Source: Rosistilla ulvae
GTDB taxonomy: Bacteria > Planctomycetota > Planctomycetia > Pirellulales > Pirellulaceae
Direction of reading: 5' to 3'
Assembly: GCF_007741475.1 (NCBI RefSeq)
Contig: NZ_CP036261.1
Span: 5,891,798 to 5,955,797 of the forward strand
DNA: 64,000 bases
Numbering within the stretch: the first letter of the stretch is position 1; each line of letters begins with the position of its first letter. The translations under genes were made by a program, and so were the position numbers. Below are positions 9,302 to 16,137 of the stretch, one piece after another. The notes below the pieces were generated by a model, which did no database searches, was not told where the DNA came from, and was given only the letters and a program-made list of their open reading frames with translations.

Positions 9302-9799
9302 CAAACAGGCGATTTCGCAACTCAGCGGCCTGAACAATCCCTGAAGGTGCGCCCCACCTCAGGACTAATGAGTGTTTGTGCTTAGAAAAATTAGCCGGCA
9401 TGCGCTAGCGTCCAGTTCCCTTGGAGAACCGGTCGATAGCGAATGCCGGCTGATACCTTAAATTGTAATACCGATTGGCCCTGCGTCCCCCGACCGCAAC
9501 TCCGCCCCCACAAGCGTGACGAATCCCAGGAAGAGCAACACGACAGATTGCAAGCTCCGACCAGGGCGATATTCATTCCAAAGACTGACAAAAACGCCGG
9601 GGACACGGCCTACGCGAGGCCCCTTCTTGGAGCAACAAAGGCCTTTCCAGAAGCAGCGTTGATGGGGGGCGTAGAGTAGGCGTTTGCCCCCTTCCCAATT
9701 TTCGCGTGTTCTCTGATAACGCAAACCGACCGCAGCGACTATACTCATGGTCCCCAACAGCAGTCGTTGCCCGCCTCTCTCCTTCAAAGGTATCCCACC
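9302..9799. other. 498-bp intergenic region with palindromic element
   Basis: No convincing gene. A bulged hairpin lies just after the caspase gene (9340-9349 with 9355-9363), without a T-run. A long palindrome covers 9393-9451 (listed separately). A small GGCCT/AGGCC dyad lies near 9608-9622. Short open frames on both strands lack start signals. Confidence 0.5.
9393..9451. repeat. intergenic palindromic element (REP-like)
   Basis: Arms AGCCGGCATGCGCTA (9393-9407) and TAGCGAATGCCGGCT (9437-9451) are complementary at 14 of 15 positions. A second small dyad (GTTC...GAAC) lies inside the 29-nt centre. It could fold into a cruciform or a long RNA hairpin. The form is that of a dispersed palindromic repeat, but no second copy is seen in this window. 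Confidence 0.55.
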
Positions 9800-10855
9800 A
9801 TGCAGATCCCTACTCTGGCTCAACTTGTACTCATTCCCGCTCTGGCAATCGCCGTATCTCTCGGCGCCGCAACCGGCGCGTCGGCCGACGAACCACTGAA
9901 AGTTGGCATCATCGGACTGGACACGTCGCACGTGACAGCGTTCAGCAAAGTCATGAACGATCCCAAAGCGACCGGCGATTTGGCGAAGATGAGCGTCGTC
10001 GCCGCGTTCCCCGGTGGCAGCCCCGACATCGCGTCGAGCCGCGACCGCGTCGAAGGCTTCACCAACCAATTGCGTGATATGGGTGTCGAGATCGTCGATT
10101 CGATCCCAGCCCTGCTGGAAAAAGTGGACGTTGTGATGCTGGAAAGCGTCGACGCCCGTCCCCACCTGGAACAAGTATTGCCCGTCTTCCAAGCTGGCAA
10201 ACGCGTCTTCATCGACAAACCACTGGCCGCTTCGCTTGTCGATTGCCTGGCGATCCAACAACTGTCGAAGAAGTACAACGTGCCGTGGTTCAGCAGTTCG
10301 TCGCTGCGATTCAGCCCCGATATCTACCGCTTCCGCACCGGTGATCCGAAGGTCGGCGCTGTGTTGGGCGCTACCGTCTGGAGCCCCTGCTCGCTGGAAC
10401 CAACTCACCCCGATCTGTTCTGGTACGGCGTCCACGGCGTCGAAACCTTGTACACGATCATGGGAACCGGATGCACGCAAGTCTCTCGCGTTTCGACAGC
10501 TGATACCGACGAAGCGACTGGCGTTTGGGAAGACGGCCGCGTCGGTACCTTCCGCGGACTGCGAGCAGGCAAACGAGGTTACGGCGGGATCGTGTTCGGC
10601 GAAAAATCGATCGCCGATGCTGGCACTTATGCTGGCTACCAACCGCTGGTTCAACGCGTTGCATCTTTCTTCTTGACCGGTGAAGTTGCCGTCGACCCGA
10701 ATGAAACGATCGAGATGTTCGCCTTCATGACAGCCGCCGACGAATCGAAGAAGAAGGATGGCGCAGCGGTTTCGATCGCCGACGTGATGAAAGCCGCCGA
10801 AGCGCAAGTCGCCGACCGGATCGCGGAAGTCGAAAAGAAAATCGCGGCCAAATAA
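9800..10855 (+). CDS. Gfo/Idh/MocA-type oxidoreductase, exported
   Basis: 351 residues from the ATG at 9800 (AAAGG 9 nt upstream). A signal peptide (about 1-29, MQIPTLAQLVLIPALAIAV...GASADE) is followed by a Rossmann-like N-terminal domain beginning LKVGIIGLDTSHVTAF. The Lys of the usual EKP motif is conserved as DKP (VFIDKPLA, about residues 136-143), the catalytic-type Lys in this family. The middle (WYGVHGVETLYTIMG) is the standard HGxE-like motif of the C-terminal domain. The glycine motif is degenerate (GIIGLDTSH, not GxGxxG), so NAD(P) binding is uncertain. Secreted Gfo/Idh/MocA proteins are common in planctomycetes and usually concern sugar metabolism; the substrate is unknown. Confidence 0.82.
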   Translation: MQIPTLAQLVLIPALAIAVSLGAATGASADEPLKVGIIGLDTSHVTAFSKVMNDPKATGDLAKMSVVAAFPGGSPDIASSRDRVEGFTNQLRDMGVEIVDSIPALLEKVDVVMLESVDARPHLEQVLPVFQAGKRVFIDKPLAASLVDCLAIQQLSKKYNVPWFSSSSLRFSPDIYRFRTGDPKVGAVLGATVWSPCSLEPTHPDLFWYGVHGVETLYTIMGTGCTQVSRVSTADTDEATGVWEDGRVGTFRGLRAGKRGYGGIVFGEKSIADAGTYAGYQPLVQRVASFFLTGEVAVDPNETIEMFAFMTAADESKKKDGAAVSIADVMKAAEAQVADRIAEVEKKIAAK

Positions 10856-10867
10856 ATCGCCGCTGCG

Positions 10868-10947
10868 ACCACGGCTGGCATCAAGCCGTGGTGCGGAACC
10901 GAATCGAAGTTCGTAGACTGAGCTGGCCGCAACGGGTTTGCGGCCAG
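10868..10947. repeat. two strong adjacent hairpins
   Basis: The first hairpin pairs 10868-10876 with 10884-10892 (ACCACGGCT/AGCCGTGGT). The second pairs 10923-10932 with 10938-10947 (CTGGCCGCAA/TTGCGGCCAG). Both are perfect, GC-rich and lack T-runs. They fill the gap between the oxidoreductase and yjbQ and may act as a mRNA processing or partial termination signal, or be REP-type elements. Confidence 0.5.
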
Positions 10948-11009
10948 TCCAGTCACCCGGCACTGGGCTGCCTGTCGCTTCGATCCCATCGATTCAGAAA
11001 GTCGCTGTC

Positions 11010-11426
11010 GTGTGGTTCCAAAAACAGATCGCCCTCGCTGCAAAACCGCGAGGATTTCATCTCGTGACGCGTGAAATCTTGTCCGCGCTGCCCGAGCTGG
11101 CCGAGGTTCAAGTGGGCCTGCTGCATGTCTTTATCCAGCACACCAGCGCTAGCCTGACGATCAACGAAAACGCCGATCCCGACGTGCGGACCGATTTCGA
11201 AATGGTCGCCAATCACCTGGTCCCCGAATCGTTGCCCTACGTCCATACCCTCGAGGGAAGCGACGACATGCCGGCCCACGTCAAAGGGGCACTGCTGGGA
11301 TTCAGCCTCTCGATCCCCATCGCATCAGGACAACTGGCTCTCGGGACGTGGCAGGGGATCTATCTCTGCGAGCACCGCAACCAGGGCGGTCGCCGCCGAC
11401 TGGTGCTGACGATTCACGGCGAATAA
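11010..11426 (+). CDS. yjbQ: YjbQ/UPF0047 family protein
   Basis: 138 residues from a GTG at 11010; this start gives the usual family N-terminus (WFQKQIALAAKPRGFHLVT). The signature LLHVFIQHTSASLTINENADPDVRTDFE and the C-terminal GTWQGIYLCEHRNQGGRRR are diagnostic; the conserved His and Asp/Glu residues are all present. Family members have weak secondary thiamine-phosphate synthase activity and an otherwise unsettled role. It lies 52 bp upstream of mogA, same strand, probably co-transcribed. Confidence 0.9.
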   Translation: MWFQKQIALAAKPRGFHLVTREILSALPELAEVQVGLLHVFIQHTSASLTINENADPDVRTDFEMVANHLVPESLPYVHTLEGSDDMPAHVKGALLGFSLSIPIASGQLALGTWQGIYLCEHRNQGGRRRLVLTIHGE

Positions 11427-11478
11427 GCGGCCCAAAAACGCAAGGATCTTCGTGGTCCAGAGAAAGGGAAAGGAAAAG

Positions 11479-12036
11479 ATGACTCAGCCCACTCCCGCGT
11501 CGATCGGTATCGTGACGGTATCGGATCGCGCCAGCCGCGGCGAATACCAAGATCGCGGCGGCCCGGCGATCGAAGCCTATCTGCAGGAGGTCCTGCAAAG
11601 CCCATGGCGGGCGGTTCCCAGACTGGTTCCCGACGACATCGATGCGATCGCCGACGCGCTGCAAGAATTATCCGAACTGGGATGCTGCTTGATCATCACA
11701 ACGGGTGGCACCGGTCCGGCGCTGCGGGATGTCACCCCGGAAGCGACCGAGCGGGTATGCGACAAGATGATGCCCGGCTTTGGCGAACAGATGCGGCAGG
11801 TTTCGCTGCAGTTTGTCCCGACGGCAATCCTCTCGCGGCAGACCGCCGGGATCTGCGGCAGCAGCTTGATCGTCAACCTTCCGGGCCAGCCGAAAGCGAT
11901 CGCCGAGTGTCTCGATGCGGTTTTTCCAGCGATCCCCTACTGCATCGATCTGCTGGAAGGACCTCGCCTGGAGACCGATCCCGCCCGCTGCCAAGCGTTT
12001 CGCCCCAAGAGCAAACCGGCGCCGGATCCTCAGTAG
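11479..12036 (+). CDS. mogA: molybdopterin adenylyltransferase
   Basis: 185 residues from the ATG at 11479, preceded by a purine-rich AAAGGGAAAGGAAAAG. It has the MoCF_biosynth fold: IGIVTVSDRASRGEYQDRGGPAIEAYL at the N-terminus, LIITTGGTGPALRDVTPEAT (the TTGGTG and DVTPEA motifs of MogA), and SLIVNLPGQPKAIAECLDAV. It activates molybdopterin with ATP to make adenylyl-molybdopterin before molybdenum insertion in the cytoplasm. No other moa/moe genes are in the window. Confidence 0.93.
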   Translation: MTQPTPASIGIVTVSDRASRGEYQDRGGPAIEAYLQEVLQSPWRAVPRLVPDDIDAIADALQELSELGCCLIITTGGTGPALRDVTPEATERVCDKMMPGFGEQMRQVSLQFVPTAILSRQTAGICGSSLIVNLPGQPKAIAECLDAVFPAIPYCIDLLEGPRLETDPARCQAFRPKSKPAPDPQ

Positions 12037-12123
12037 CTGCCGAAGCGGCTGGATTTACGTCGCCACAGCTGCCTGCTAATTTAGTTTCCGATTGAGGTCC
12101 GCCCGAACGAAAAAGGAACACCG

Positions 12124-13044
12124 ATGGCGACTGCTCTGGCTGACGGATCGCAAACGACCGACAGCCGGCTGATCGGTTCGCTGGAACTCCCCAATCGCCT
12201 CTCCCTGGACGCTCCGTCGGTGGCGGTAACGTGGCAATGGCTGCTGGCCACCGTCTACTCAAATCCCCCATCGACCGACGGCCCTTCGCGGGCGATCGAT
12301 CGATCTCAAGCAGCCGCGATGGCGGTCTTGTTCATCACGGTCTGGTTGATCTACATGGCGGATCGGCTGTTGGATTGCCGGCGTCTGGATTTCAGCCGCG
12401 ACGTTCCCGGTCGACATCGTTTCGCCAACCGCTACTCGCGAATCCTGTGGCCGATCTGGTTCGGTATGCTCGCCATCGACAGCAGCCTCGCGCTGCGGAT
12501 GCTGGATCGACAGCTGTTGTTTGCCGGAGCGGGGCTGATGGGAATCGTCCTCCTCTACTGCTTGGCCGTGCACGGTTCCCGCTGGCTGCAAGGCGGCGTT
12601 CCCAAGGAATTTGTCGTCGGAACCGTCTTTGCCGCCGGAGTCAGCTTGCCGATCGCGGTGGCAGAGTTCTCGCTGCCGCTGGCCCTGACAACCTGCATGA
12701 TGGCGGCGTTGTTTAGCCTGAACTGCTTGTGTGTCGCCAAAGTCCAAAGGGGCAGCGACCGCCAGCAGAAGATCGGATCGGCGATCTTGATGTTCCCTCG
12801 ACTCGCATCGAGGTTGCCGTTGATCTCCGGCCTGCTTTCGATCCTGGCGATCGCCCTGGGCTGCTGGGGCCTGATCCCCGCGGCGATTGCTGCGGCGACG
12901 GCGCTCAGCGCCGCCGGGCTGCTGGGAATCGCGTGGATTATCGACCGCGAGCGAAGCTGGATCGATGCAGCAAGCTGCGGCCCGCTCGCCGATTACGTGC
13001 TCCTTGCGCCGCTGCCGGTGCTCCTGCTGGCGAACTGGCTGTGA
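12124..13044 (+). CDS. polytopic membrane protein, UbiA-like
   Basis: 306 residues, ATG with AAAAAGGA 6 nt upstream. Seven to nine hydrophobic segments alternate with short loops. The first loop (VWLIYMADRLLDCRRLDF...RHRFANRY) resembles the Asp-rich prenyl-diphosphate loop of UbiA prenyltransferases, but the canonical NxxxDxxxD is reduced to YMADRLLD. The substrate cannot be predicted. Its stop codon overlaps the GTG start of the following methyltransferase by 4 nt, so the two are probably translationally coupled and may act on the same isoprenoid or quinone-like compound (inference). Confidence 0.62.
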   Translation: MATALADGSQTTDSRLIGSLELPNRLSLDAPSVAVTWQWLLATVYSNPPSTDGPSRAIDRSQAAAMAVLFITVWLIYMADRLLDCRRLDFSRDVPGRHRFANRYSRILWPIWFGMLAIDSSLALRMLDRQLLFAGAGLMGIVLLYCLAVHGSRWLQGGVPKEFVVGTVFAAGVSLPIAVAEFSLPLALTTCMMAALFSLNCLCVAKVQRGSDRQQKIGSAILMFPRLASRLPLISGLLSILAIALGCWGLIPAAIAAATALSAAGLLGIAWIIDRERSWIDAASCGPLADYVLLAPLPVLLLANWL

Positions 13045-13727
13045 GCGATAAGCGGCGATCGGGGTACGACAGATTGGCGCCGTGGTATCAAACGCTGGAA
13101 CAGCTGCGGTTTGGCAAGGCGCTGCAAAAGGGAAGAGTCAGCCTGCTGCCGGCGGTTCTCGAACACCTTCAGTCCCGATCGAGCGGCGACGCCCCGGAAG
13201 TCCTGTTCCTGGGCGATGGCGACGGGCGGTTGCTGGACGCTTTTTTAGCCAGCTGCCCGACGGCTCGAGTGACAAGCGTCGACATCAGCCCACGGATGGT
13301 AGCGATGCAGAAATCTCGAGTCGGCCAGCGGGGCAGGTCGGTGCAGTGGAAAGTTGCCGACATCGAAGCCATCGAATTCCCGGCGGGACGTTTTGACCTC
13401 GTCGTGACTCCGTTTTTCCTCGACTGCTTCGACGCAGCGGAGCTCGGCCGTCTGATCCCCCGTATCGCGGGCTGGCTGAATCCCGCTGCCGCTTGGTACG
13501 TCGTCGACTTCCAAATCCCACCATCCGGTCTACGGCGGCTGTGGGGCCGATTCTGGCTTGCAACCATGCACACCTTCTTTCGCTGGCAAACCGGTCTCCG
13601 ATCGCGTCAGGTGGTCGATCCGGTCCCCATCCTGCAGACGTGCGGCTTTTCCCCCAAGCACGACCAACAGGCTCACGCTGAAATGATCCGATCGACGCTT
13701 TTCTGCCGCGACGCAGAGTCGACGTAA
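13041..13727 (+). CDS. class I SAM-dependent methyltransferase
   Basis: 228 residues from a GTG at 13041 inside the GTGA overlap with the upstream gene. Motif I is VLFLGDGDGRLLDAFL (about 54-69), with the acidic end of strand 2 in VTSVDISPRMVAMQKSR; motif post-I and IV follow in FDLVVTPFFLDCFDAAEL. The C-terminal part (VDFQIPPSGLRRLWGRFWLATMHTFFRW) resembles UbiE/Coq5-like methyltransferases. The substrate is unknown. Longer in-frame starts run through the membrane-protein gene and are not supported. Confidence 0.85.
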   Translation: MSDKRRSGYDRLAPWYQTLEQLRFGKALQKGRVSLLPAVLEHLQSRSSGDAPEVLFLGDGDGRLLDAFLASCPTARVTSVDISPRMVAMQKSRVGQRGRSVQWKVADIEAIEFPAGRFDLVVTPFFLDCFDAAELGRLIPRIAGWLNPAAAWYVVDFQIPPSGLRRLWGRFWLATMHTFFRWQTGLRSRQVVDPVPILQTCGFSPKHDQQAHAEMIRSTLFCRDAEST

Positions 13728-13994
13728 GCGAGCGCGACACGGAGGACCAGGATCCCAATCCCCCGAAGACGGTCGAGACAAAGTGTGCCCCCAGATGTGC
13801 GTTCGTGACGAACTGGCGCGCGACAAGACTTGATCGAGCGCTCGCAGAGCGATTGCTATCCCCCCGGCTCCGCTGAAGCGAAGGAAGAAGCCGGAAGACC
13901 ATTCTACGGAAGCAGAGCACTATCGCCCCCAAATGGCGAACCGGCTCTGAAGAACTGTTGGCAAATGACGCACTTTTCACCGCCCCCCCAAAGA

Positions 13995-14010
13995 TGGCAC
14001 AGCCTTTGCT
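13995..14010 (+). promoter_or_regulatory. sigma-54 (-24/-12) promoter
   Basis: TGGCACAGCCTTTGCT fits the sigma-54 consensus TGGCAC-N5-TTGCW at every defined position. Predicted transcription start is about 14021. It reads toward the csrA/tRNA-Glu block on the opposite strand. Confidence 0.6.
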
Positions 14011-14020
14011 ATAAGTCTCC

Positions 14021-14200
14021 CCGCACACAAATTTCACGAAAAGGGATTGGCAATGTTCAAACGGCGGCACGACGGAGAGGAACGGAGGCTGTTGCCGGCG
14101 AGCGAGAAGATATCCCGTGGCCAGAAGGAACGCGGCTGCGGAATAGGCACAAAAAAACCCAGCGTTTCCGGCTGTGGAAGCCAAAGAAACGCTGGGCTTA
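14021..14200 (+). ncRNA. candidate GGA-rich RNA downstream of a sigma-54 promoter (or small mRNA)
   Basis: The 180 nt after the predicted start contain seven GGA motifs (near 14043, 14074, 14079, 14084, 14127, 14139 and 14176), against about three expected at random. Three are spaced 5 nt apart, and one sits in the loop of a GGCT/AGCC hairpin. GGA in loops is what CsrA binds, and csrA lies 350 nt away. Alternatively it is an mRNA: AAGGGA is 6 nt before an ATG at 14053, opening a basic 113-residue frame to 14394 that reads antisense through the tRNA and is unlike a conserved protein. The 3' end is unknown; the hairpin at 14158-14196 lacks a T-run on this strand. Confidence 0.3.
14151..14196 (-). 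terminator. Rho-independent terminator after tRNA-Glu
   Basis: On the minus strand an 11-bp perfect stem (14186-14196 with 14158-14168, CCCAGCGTTTC) is followed by seven T residues (14157-14151). It lies 15 nt beyond the tRNA 3' end and probably ends a csrA-tRNA-Glu or tRNA-only transcript. Confidence 0.85.
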
Positions 14201-14210
14201 AGTCAATTAA

Positions 14211-14283
14211 TGACCCCAATGGGGTTCGAACCCATGTTGCCGCCGTGAAAGGGCGGAGTCCTAGGCCGCTAGACGATGGGGCC
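14211..14283 (-). tRNA. tRNA-Glu (TTC anticodon)
   Basis: The minus strand folds as a 73-nt tRNA. The acceptor GGCCCCA pairs with TGGGGTC (one G-U), the anticodon stem CCGCC/GGCGG holds a CTTTCAC loop with anticodon TTC, and the T-arm ATGGG-TTCGAAC-CCCAT is canonical. The discriminator base is A. The CCA end is not encoded. A strong terminator follows. Confidence 0.96.
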
Positions 14284-14549
14284 GCGACAAGACAAGGTTT
14301 ACCAAAGCGAGGGCCAGACCGTCAAGGGGCTCGGCACAAAATTCGCAGTTGGTTCCTGAAATTCGATATCGGGTCGGCTCAAGCGGAAACTTAAACCAAT
14401 GTTTGTCAGATTCTATCAAAAAACGAAAATAGATCGTCAGCCCCACCGAGTGGGTTATGACGCAGCGACTGCTGCGGTGGCAACGAGTCAACAGCCCCCA
14501 GGTTTAGGTGGGAATGATGTTTCATCGGACCGCATGGAAGCAGAGCGAA

Positions 14550-14747
14550 TTAGCCATCGACCGATTCAGCGGAATCGTCTTGCTGGCTTCGTTGAATCGC
14601 ATCGTAGACTTCGCGGCGATGAACCGGCACTTCGCGAGGCGCTTCCACCCCAAGCCGTACCTTATCGCCACGGATCTCGACGACAACGATACGAATATCA
14701 TTGTTGATTACGATGCTTTCGTTTTTCTTACGTGATAGCACTAACAT
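14550..14747 (-). CDS. csrA: carbon storage regulator CsrA
   Basis: 65 residues from the ATG at 14747 (AAAGGA 8 nt upstream). [51 protein letters not shown] is a complete CsrA, including Arg6, the [11 protein letters not shown] core and the VHR(R)EVY signature with Arg44-type contact. The dimer binds GGA in mRNA leaders to block or alter translation. Its own Shine-Dalgarno overlaps a GGA and follows a GTGAC/GTCAC hairpin (14761-14774), the arrangement expected for autoregulation. tRNA-Glu lies downstream on the same strand. A longer start at 14783 would add 12 residues and is not needed. Confidence 0.95.
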   Translation of the reverse strand: MLVLSRKKNESIVINNDIRIVVVEIRGDKVRLGVEAPREVPVHRREVYDAIQRSQQDDSAESVDG

Positions 14748-14760
14748 GGTGCATTCCTTT

Positions 14761-14774
14761 GTGACCGGCGTCAC
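14761..14774 (-). promoter_or_regulatory. leader hairpin upstream of csrA ribosome-binding site
   Basis: GTGAC-CGGC-GTCAC is a perfect dyad placed directly 5' of the AAAGGA ribosome-binding site of csrA. It could present the adjacent GGA to CsrA or be a DNA operator. Confidence 0.35.
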
Positions 14775-14890
14775 TCTCCTCAATTAATCAAAAATCCCTA
14801 CCCCGACAGGTGCAGGCTTGATGCTGCTGCTCAAATGTAGGACCCACCGAGGTAGGCTCTGAGCGTAAAACCGCTATTGTGACTCAATGT

Positions 14891-14918
14891 ACTCTACGTC
14901 CACTTTAGGGAAAGTCAA
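14891..14918 (-). promoter_or_regulatory. possible sigma-70-type promoter for csrA
   Basis: Reading the minus strand, TTGACT (14918-14913), a 16-nt spacer and TAGAGT (14896-14891) give a moderate -35/-10 pair. A second TTGACA lies at 14935-14930 and an A/T-rich tract at 14941-14967. The rest of the gap 14748-15179 shows no gene. Confidence 0.3.
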
Positions 14919-15179
14919 GAAACTTTGCTTGTCAACCGGGCTTTTATTTTATTTTAACTTAAGAATTGGCACGACAACCGTCCTGGGGGACCTATTTGTT
15001 CAGTAATACCACACCGGAAGCGTTTTAGCGACCGACCAAATTTCGCAGCTTGGTTCATATAAAAACCGATCGGGCGACAGGGGTGGACTATGATTTGAGC
15101 GGTGAGCGATCCGAACGCGGCGACGAGGCCCGGTGTGGGTCAGCTCACAGATTCCCCCCAGAAACGAAGCGCCATCGCG

Positions 15180-15770
15180 ATGCCACGAGTCCTTTTAACA
15201 GCCTTTGAACCCTACGAAGAGTGGCAGGACAATAGCAGTTGGTTGACCCTGGTCGAGTTAACACGCTGGTTTGACGCTGGGGAAAACCTGGTAACTCGCC
15301 GCTATCCTGTCGATTTCCAGGCGGTTAAACATCGGTTGGCGATCGATATGCAGCAGGATTTCGATCTAATCCTGCACCTGGGGCAGGCACCTGGCGCGAG
15401 CGTGATGCGGCTGGAGGGATTTGCGATCAACATGGGCAGCAACCACTGCGCGTTGGTCGACGATGGCCCGGCGGCTCATAGATCGCGACTGCCGCTGACC
15501 GCATGGTCAAACAAACTGCAGGAACGCGGAATCCCCGCCCAGGTCTCCTACCACGCGGGGACCTATCTCTGCAACGCAACGCTCTATATGAGCCAGCACT
15601 ATGCCGCCCACGAAGGACTGCGGACCGATTCGACCTTCATCCACCTGCCCGTCTCCCCGCATCAAGTCGCGGCGCGGCAAAAACCGATGCCTTCGATGAG
15701 CGTGCCGTTGATGGCTGCCGGGATTGCGTTGATCTTGGAGCAGTACCTGCAACGAAGCCAAACCGCTTAG
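15180..15770 (+). CDS. pcp: pyroglutamyl-peptidase I-like
   Basis: 196 residues from the ATG at 15180 (MPRVLLTAFEPYEEWQDNSSW, matching the family LLTGFEPF start). The catalytic triad can be read: Glu in GQAPGASVMRLEGFAINM, Cys in SYHAGTYLCNATLY, and His in TFIHLPVSPHQV. By family knowledge it removes N-terminal pyroglutamate from peptides in the cytoplasm. A GTG at 15102 would add 26 residues that look unrelated to the family. It is flanked by unrelated genes and is probably monocistronic. Confidence 0.88.
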   Translation: MPRVLLTAFEPYEEWQDNSSWLTLVELTRWFDAGENLVTRRYPVDFQAVKHRLAIDMQQDFDLILHLGQAPGASVMRLEGFAINMGSNHCALVDDGPAAHRSRLPLTAWSNKLQERGIPAQVSYHAGTYLCNATLYMSQHYAAHEGLRTDSTFIHLPVSPHQVAARQKPMPSMSVPLMAAGIALILEQYLQRSQTA

Positions 15771-15969
15771 CCGTTAGGTCGATCGCAACCTGCCCACCAC
15801 CCCCAACAGGGCGCGACAATACGCACCGTGCACCGTGCCAGTCTGCACAGTCACGCCGGGGGCAGGAACCTCCCCCCGCTTCCGCTGTCACTTCGGTCCC
15901 CCGACGTAGACAAGCTGGCTTCCGGTCCGAGCTTGCGATAACTCGAAATCGGCTCTTCGTTGGCGCGTT

Positions 15970-15985
15970 CGGCACCACAGTTGCT
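15970..15985 (+). promoter_or_regulatory. sigma-54-type promoter upstream of the sigma-54 activator gene
   Basis: CGGCACCACAGTTGCT matches TGGCAC-N5-TTGCW except for the first base. Predicted start is about 15996, leaving a 142-nt leader before the activator gene at 16138. An inverted repeat CAAGCT (15911-15916)/AGCTTG (15930-15935) lies 35 bp upstream and could be an enhancer. The remainder of the gap 15771-16137 is empty. Confidence 0.5.
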
Positions 15986-16137
15986 GCATGATCCCACCGG
16001 GGTTCTTCTCGCAGCTCGATTGTCGATGCAATTTCGATCACACCGGCTTCCGCCGACACGCTGCGCACCGGGGAATCACACGCGGATGTCCTGGCAGACA
16101 TCGCGGCCGTTCTCATCGAATTCAGGTGCTGCAATCC

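Noticed and set aside
13285-14184. 299-residue minus-strand frame
   Set aside because: Mostly opposite the methyltransferase gene; basic, Ser/Arg-rich product without domain features.
14053-14394. 113-residue frame after the sigma-54 promoter
   Set aside because: It reads through the antisense of tRNA-Glu and its terminator, so it was not called as a gene, although its ribosome-binding site is good; kept as an alternative to the RNA.
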